DNA of 17,658 bases from Candidatus Sivonenia alaskensis PMM_0068 (GTDB taxonomy: Bacteria; Cyanobacteriota; Cyanobacteriia; Gloeobacterales; PMM-0068). The DNA lies in the NCBI GenBank assembly GCA_949127685.1, contig CASBPW010000109.1, positions 1 through 17,658 of the forward strand. The letters run 5' to 3'. Below are positions 13,778 to 17,658 of this stretch, in pieces. Within the stretch, counting starts at the first letter, position 1, and each line of letters opens with the position of its first letter. Made by a program: the position numbers and the translations under genes. The notes beneath the pieces were generated by a model, which did no database searches, was not told the DNA's origin, and saw only the letters and a program-made list of their open reading frames with translations.

Positions 13778-14494
13778 TTCAGCTAGACCAATAAAATTTA
13801 CGCCTTCTGCTGTGGGTTGAAAACGATAGGGTAATATTTTTACCCCTGCAGCTAGGGCTTGCCAGAATAATTTTCCATAGCGGGGATCGGCTTGTTCTCC
13901 CGGTGCGAAACGTTCGCAGTCTGGCCGATTGATAAAAAATAGGAGGATAGCTTCCTGACCGGATTGCGCTACTTCGATCAGTTCCTCCAAGTGTTTCTGG
14001 CCTCTAGTAGTCACGGTATCAGGGAATAAAGCGGTCCGTGGATCGCGTTTCCCATCGGTCCAGGTAGTATTTTTAATTTCTACATATACGTGTTGATTAT
14101 CAGCTCGGGTTAATCGATAGTCTATCCGGCTCTTTTGAGAACCATAGGGAACTTCTCTTTCAATCTTGATATAGTCTCCCAGCTCAGAAAATAGTCGTTT
14201 TTCCAAACCAGAGCCAATGATTTTATTGGGTAAGTTGGTATTGATGCCTACCCAGATTCCATCCACTTGAATCAGTTCCCAGGTGTAGGCGAGTTTGCGG
14301 TTGGGATTATCAGATTCAGAGAGCAATACGGGGGCCCCTAGTGTACATACTCCTGTCATCGGCCCTGTATTTGGACAGTGAGCTGTAACCATGGAACCAT
14401 CGGCCAATTCCACCTCTGCAAAAAAGCGCTTATACCGCTTGACCAAACGTCCTTCACGAAGAGGAGGGAAAAAATAGAGCGGAATAGAAAGCAT
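13769..14494 (-). CDS. sfsA: SfsA, sugar fermentation stimulation protein homologue
   Basis: A 241-residue protein of the SfsA family, an OB-like N-terminal domain joined to a nuclease-fold domain; in E. coli it was named for effects on maltose genes and its cellular role is not settled. Signatures are present: RYKRFFAEVEL (20-30), AHCPNTGPM (38-46), then the PD-(D/E)xK-like core SRIDY (Asp125) and YVEIKNTT (Glu139, Lys141), and FPDTVTTRGQKHLEEL (157-172). All core residues are in place, so it should be active if the family is a nuclease. The ATG shares one base with the phoH stop (TAATG), indicating translational coupling at the end of a four-gene operon. Its stop region overlaps the convergent ABC permease by nine bases. 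Confidence 0.93.
   Translation of the reverse strand: MLSIPLYFFPPLREGRLVKRYKRFFAEVELADGSMVTAHCPNTGPMTGVCTLGAPVLLSESDNPNRKLAYTWELIQVDGIWVGINTNLPNKIIGSGLEKRLFSELGDYIKIEREVPYGSQKSRIDYRLTRADNQHVYVEIKNTTWTDGKRDPRTALFPDTVTTRGQKHLEELIEVAQSGQEAILLFFINRPDCERFAPGEQADPRYGKLFWQALAAGVKILPYRFQPTAEGVNFIGLAELA
13773..13783 (+). repeat. 11-mer GCTAGTTCAGC at the ABC permease 3' end
   Basis: Identical to 12805-12815 upstream of the same gene. It includes the permease stop codon TAG (13775-13777) and lies within the sfsA 3' end. Confidence 0.5.
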
Positions 14495-15444
14495 TAGTTT
14501 TTCTTTTCAAAAGCCTCATAGGCTTCCACAATCCGCATCACGAGAGGATGACGAACCACATCATTGCTATCAAACATACAGAAAGAAATGCCTTGCACGT
14601 TACTGAGAATCTGACGGGCTACTGCTAACCCAGAGGGTCTACCGACTAAGTCCGTTTGGGTGAGATCGCCATTGACCACCATTTTGGAACCAAAGCCCAG
14701 ACGGGTCAGGACCATTTTCATCTGCTCGGGGGTGGCATTTTGGGCTTCGTCCAAAATTACAAAGGCCCGATTCAGGGTGCGACCGCGCATATAGGCTAAG
14801 GGAGCTACTTCTACCACACCTCGTTCCATCAATTTGGGCAGTTGTTCGGGGTCAATGAACTCATAGAGTGCGTCGTATAGGGGCCGCAGATAGGGATTTA
14901 CCTTTGCTTGTAAATCTCCAGGCAAAAAGCCTAGCTTCTCTCCCGCTTCTACCGCCGGTCGGGTAAGGATAATCCGTTCTACGCGCTCTTCTTTCAGCGC
15001 TCTAAACGCTTGTACGGCTGCCAGATAAGTCTTTCCAGTTCCCGCCGGTCCCAGACCAAAGGTCAAATCATCCTTGAGAATCGACTGGACATAGCGCCAC
15101 TGCTTGAGGGTGCGCGCTCGAATCATGTCTCCCCGGCGGTTATGAGCTAGGGGTGTTCGCAGCATCGTCAAAAATTCTTCTTGGCGTCCAGTGAGAATAG
15201 CTTCTTTGGCACTCAGCAATTCAGGACGACCGACGGAACCACCCTCTTTCCAGAGATCACGGAGAAGATAGATTATTTCTTCTGCCAGGGCTTGAGCTTC
15301 TTCACTGCCTGACAAAATCAGCTCTAAACCCCGCAGGGTTACTTGAACGTCTGTTTCCTTCCGCAGAATCACTAGGTTCTCTTGACCAACCCCGGAGAGA
15401 GTGACCGCACTTAGGGTACTAGGCAACGTTAAGGTTTTGGTCAT
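14494..15444 (-). CDS. phoH: PhoH-like ATPase
   Basis: A cytosolic P-loop NTPase of the PhoH/YbeZ family, related to superfamily I helicase cores and associated with RNA and ribosome maturation, often acting with the endoribonuclease YbeY. The product is 316 residues from the ATG at 15444; in numbering from the upstream GTG at 15465, Walker A is GPAGTGKT (139-146), followed by LTRPAVEAGEKLGFLPGD (167-184), Walker B FVILDEAQN (235-243) and VVNGDLTQTD (263-272). A small N-terminal domain precedes it (RNA-binding type in this family). I prefer ATG 15444 because it gives the family-like start MTKTLTLPS and a GGGGGA lies upstream, though 13 bases away. It follows moaD by 10 bases and overlaps sfsA by one. 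Confidence 0.93.
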   Translation of the reverse strand: MTKTLTLPSTLSAVTLSGVGQENLVILRKETDVQVTLRGLELILSGSEEAQALAEEIIYLLRDLWKEGGSVGRPELLSAKEAILTGRQEEFLTMLRTPLAHNRRGDMIRARTLKQWRYVQSILKDDLTFGLGPAGTGKTYLAAVQAFRALKEERVERIILTRPAVEAGEKLGFLPGDLQAKVNPYLRPLYDALYEFIDPEQLPKLMERGVVEVAPLAYMRGRTLNRAFVILDEAQNATPEQMKMVLTRLGFGSKMVVNGDLTQTDLVGRPSGLAVARQILSNVQGISFCMFDSNDVVRHPLVMRIVEAYEAFEKKN

Positions 15445-15454
15445 AAAGATTAGC

Positions 15455-15712
15455 TTATCCCCCACTCACCGGAGGGATAAACACAATTTCATCTCCAGCT
15501 TGGATGATGGTTTGGGGGTCAACAAATGCTTGATTGACCCCGTAGCGAGTCTGGTCCTGCCAACGCGATAGTTGGGGTTTCCGTTGAATGAGAAGCTGCT
15601 GCACCTGTTGCACCGTAGTACCCACAGGAATCGACAGAGCCAGTTCACTTTGTTCAAAGGCTTCACGGTAGGCGGCGAACAGCCTAACAGTAACGTTCAT
15701 CGGAACCGCCAT
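15455..15712 (-). CDS. moaD: MoaD / ThiS-like sulfur carrier protein
   Basis: An 85-residue ubiquitin-fold protein of the MoaD family. In molybdopterin synthase the C-terminal Gly-Gly of MoaD is converted to a thiocarboxylate and donates sulfur to MoaE. Here the beta-grasp pattern is clear: VTVRLFAAYREAFE at the start, VGTTVQQVQQLL in the helix region, and AGDEIVFIPPVSGG at the end, with the terminal GG intact. The frame starts at an ATG three bases after the pspA stop (TAG GCG ATG); a second ATG at 15700 would give the more usual MNVTVRLF start. No other molybdopterin gene is present. It lies between pspA and phoH, which suggests co-expression with them and leaves open whether it works in cofactor synthesis, tRNA thiolation or protein modification. 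Confidence 0.88.
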   Translation of the reverse strand: MAVPMNVTVRLFAAYREAFEQSELALSIPVGTTVQQVQQLLIQRKPQLSRWQDQTRYGVNQAFVDPQTIIQAGDEIVFIPPVSGG

Positions 15713-15715
15713 CGC

Positions 15716-16426
15716 CTAGGCCGGATCTTTAGGAGCCTCGGGCAAGGATTTAGGAGCTTCCGTGGCCGGCAATATTCCCATAGAGGCTTTGAGGGCTGCC
15801 AAATCGTCTTCAACCCCTCCAGCTTGCAGGGATTTGAATTTGTCTTCCAGATTATCCGTAGACAGCTCACCAATCGCCGCAGAACGAGCTTCCAGATCCG
15901 AGACCTTTTGCTCCATCCGCTCAAAAGTTCCATAGGATGAACTGGTACTCACCCGTCCCAGCACTTCATTGATCTGTTCAGAAGCTTTGGCAGAACGGGC
16001 ACGAGCCACTAGGAGGTCTTTTTTCGCCTTCGCTTCAGATAGTTTGCCTTCTAAGGCTGTCAGGTTTTGACGAAGTTTTTGAACCTGTTCTTTTTGGGTT
16101 TGCAATTGGGTATCTAGCCCAATCGCCGTTTCGGCATAGCCTTTCTTGCGGGTCAAAGCTTCACGAGCTAAATCTTCTTCGTTCTTAGATAGGGCCAAAG
16201 CTGCTCGTTGTTGCCACTGGTCAGCCTGGGCTCTATTCTGAGCCAGTTGTTGCTCAACGCGTTTTTCAGCAGCAATCGATTGGGCTACGGCCTGCCGCAG
16301 GGAAACCAAATCTTCTTGCATATCATCAACGCTTTGTTCGAGCATCTTCTCTGGATCTTCAGCACCAGATACTAAGGAATTGAGATTCGATTTGATAACA
16401 GTGCCGATGCGGTCAAACAGTCCCAT
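15716..16426 (-). CDS. pspA: PspA/IM30 family membrane-stress protein
   Basis: A 236-residue peripheral membrane protein of the PspA/Vipp1 (ESCRT-III-like) superfamily, which forms rings and rods that stabilise or remodel membranes. MGLFDRIGTVIKSNLNSLVS is the membrane-binding amphipathic helix, followed by EDPEKMLEQSVDDMQEDLV, then a long coiled-coil hairpin (about 25-150) and helices to about 215. The remaining 20 residues are a Pro/Ala-rich tail (LPATEAPKSLPEAPKDPA). It does not show the additional C-terminal helix that marks thylakoid-associated Vipp1, so by this criterion it is PspA-like. AGGAG (plus-strand complement at 16433-16437) sits six bases before the ATG. It is the first gene of the tightly packed pspA-moaD-phoH-sfsA operon and lies 83 bases after the antiporter gene on the same strand. 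Confidence 0.92.
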   Translation of the reverse strand: MGLFDRIGTVIKSNLNSLVSGAEDPEKMLEQSVDDMQEDLVSLRQAVAQSIAAEKRVEQQLAQNRAQADQWQQRAALALSKNEEDLAREALTRKKGYAETAIGLDTQLQTQKEQVQKLRQNLTALEGKLSEAKAKKDLLVARARSAKASEQINEVLGRVSTSSSYGTFERMEQKVSDLEARSAAIGELSTDNLEDKFKSLQAGGVEDDLAALKASMGILPATEAPKSLPEAPKDPA

Positions 16427-16509
16427 AGCTTGCTCCTGTAGTCAGAAAATGAATGACTTTTGTTCTACAACAAGCTTACTCTCTCGAACCTACCATTGCC
16501 CAGCCTCTA

Positions 16510-17658
16510 TTATGAAGAACTCACCACGGCGACCGGACAGGTGGCTTGATTCAAGATGCCATCTACCCGATGTCCAAAGAAAGCCCGACCACTGATTGGT
16601 CTCAGGTTGCTGCCCATCACAATCAGGTCGTAGCCATCTTGATTGGCTAAACGGATGATTTCTGCTTCTGGGGAGACCCCTTCCAGCAGAAGCGTTTCCA
16701 CCTCAGCTCCTAGTTTGCGGGCAAGATCTGCTTGGTGGTCTACGATTTGCTGACCGATTTCCTTCATCGGGTCTATGTTGCGACGGTCCATCAGGACGTT
16801 ATCTACTTTGGGTCTGCTAATCACATGGACCACGGTCAGGAGCGCATTCACGCTAGCGGCAATCACGGCTGCAATTTCAACAGCATGCTTGCTATATTCC
16901 GTTCCTACGGTGGGAACCAAGATGCGACGCAGGGATTGGGTTTCTACAAGATTGCAAAAGTCTCCCATCGGAAGATGTGACTTAACAATCAACATCGCAC
17001 AGGGCGCATCCTGGACTACACGGTCCACGAGGTTACTAAAGAGGGCTTCGCTGGCATAATTCCACACTTCCATCTTTTTCTGGGCTTCCGTGGCTCCCAT
17101 CACGACCAAGTCATAGCCTTTGGCTGCTTCTGCCAAAATTATGTCAGCGGCATTTTTGCCAGCCTCCACTCGTACTTCGGGGTCTGGTCCTTCGATGAGC
17201 TTGAGTTCTTCGCGGATATTTTCGATAGCGACTTGGGCGCCAGCTTCATTCATCGGATCTGATTTTTTGTCCCAAAACTTCCATCTTGGCGTTTGCACTG
17301 CCTGAGCGGTGGCATAGAGTGCTGTTACCTGAATAGGCTGCTGGCGGCTGAGATGACCCACCAATTGGGCAGCCAATTGGACATTGGTCCCTCCTCTGGA
17401 AGGTAACAGCACTCGGTTAATAGAACGCACAAAGCTGGTCGCTGCAATTTTCTCCCGCTCTAGACGTTCCGCTTCTTCCTTTCCAATCTCTACATGGCTC
17501 AAGGACCACCGCAAGAGGGGTGGTGCCATCAGGGATGTGACGATGGCTACCATCACAATGATGGAATACATCTCCAAATTCAGAACGCCTAGACCCAAAC
17601 CGACGGTAGCAACGATAATCTCCATAGCCCCGCGTGCATTCATGCCAGAGCCCATGGC
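16510..17658 (-). CDS. Kef-type cation/proton antiporter with two USP domains (5'-partial)
   Basis: The 3' part (382 residues) of a CPA2-type monovalent cation/proton antiporter; the frame is open at the window edge, so the N-terminal transport core is missing. The visible start contains GMNARGAMEIIVATVGL and the last membrane spans (about 12-48), the well-known end of the antiporter domain. Two universal-stress-protein domains follow: USP1 about 78-226 (RVLLPSRGGTNVQLAA, DLVVMGATE, CAMLIVKS) and USP2 about 241-380 (RRILVPTVGTEYSKHA, DLIVMGSNLRPISGRAFFGH, CPVAVVSS). The second lacks the exact G-x2-G-x9-G(S/T) ATP loop, as is usual for this fusion. The cytosolic domains probably adjust ion flux to a nucleotide or stress signal. 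The stop is 83 bases before pspA, a layout linking ion homeostasis and membrane stress. Confidence 0.9.
   Translation of the reverse strand, partial: AMGSGMNARGAMEIIVATVGLGLGVLNLEMYSIIVMVAIVTSLMAPPLLRWSLSHVEIGKEEAERLEREKIAATSFVRSINRVLLPSRGGTNVQLAAQLVGHLSRQQPIQVTALYATAQAVQTPRWKFWDKKSDPMNEAGAQVAIENIREELKLIEGPDPEVRVEAGKNAADIILAEAAKGYDLVVMGATEAQKKMEVWNYASEALFSNLVDRVVQDAPCAMLIVKSHLPMGDFCNLVETQSLRRILVPTVGTEYSKHAVEIAAVIAASVNALLTVVHVISRPKVDNVLMDRRNIDPMKEIGQQIVDHQADLARKLGAEVETLLLEGVSPEAEIIRLANQDGYDLIVMGSNLRPISGRAFFGHRVDGILNQATCPVAVVSSS

Overview
The window looks like cyanobacterial chromosome. The evidence is a STAND ATPase of the cyanobacterial HTH / NB-ARC / WD40 type, a PII signal protein with GTA-N8-TAC (NtcA-type) motifs at its promoter, an IM30/PspA protein, a Kef-type antiporter fused to two universal-stress domains, and two carotenoid cleavage oxygenases. 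I did not see the HIP1 octamer GCGATCGC, and there are no rRNA, tRNA, CRISPR or intact insertion-sequence features. Species cannot be fixed from the sequence. By eye the base composition is uneven: about 60% GC in nagB (404-1204), about 40% in the first carotenoid oxygenase (1552-3594), and near 50% in the right half.

Left part (1-8003): an unrecognised small ORF converges on a lone nagB (glucosamine-6-phosphate deaminase). A 350-base non-coding stretch follows, then an unusually long (680 aa) carotenoid-oxygenase-family protein. This converges on a 1189-aa STAND protein carrying 14 WD40 repeats, and the two stop codons overlap inside the tetranucleotide TTAA. Divergent from the STAND gene is a small Crp/Fnr-family regulator.

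Middle (8004-13777): a secreted FAD-dependent oxidoreductase lies downstream of a PII gene (glnB) whose promoter carries two NtcA-like sites. A short Crp/Fnr-like remnant sits before a PadR regulator. PadR is divergent from a canonical apocarotenoid-type oxygenase with all four iron-binding histidines. Two matching 16-bp operator-like palindromes, 32 bp apart, lie in the 108-bp PadR/oxygenase interval, one of them filling the spacer of a good sigma70 promoter. An ABC-2 permease without its ATPase follows.

Right part (13769-17658): a tight minus-strand operon pspA-moaD-phoH-sfsA (gaps of 3 to 10 nt or overlaps), preceded by the 3' part of a Kef-type antiporter with two USP domains that runs off the window. 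This side reads as a membrane-stress, RNA-metabolism and ion-homeostasis block.

The observations I rate highest are the PadR/oxygenase control region, the dual NtcA-like sites at glnB, the divergent long carotenoid oxygenase beside the STAND gene, and the unusual pspA-moaD-phoH-sfsA operon.
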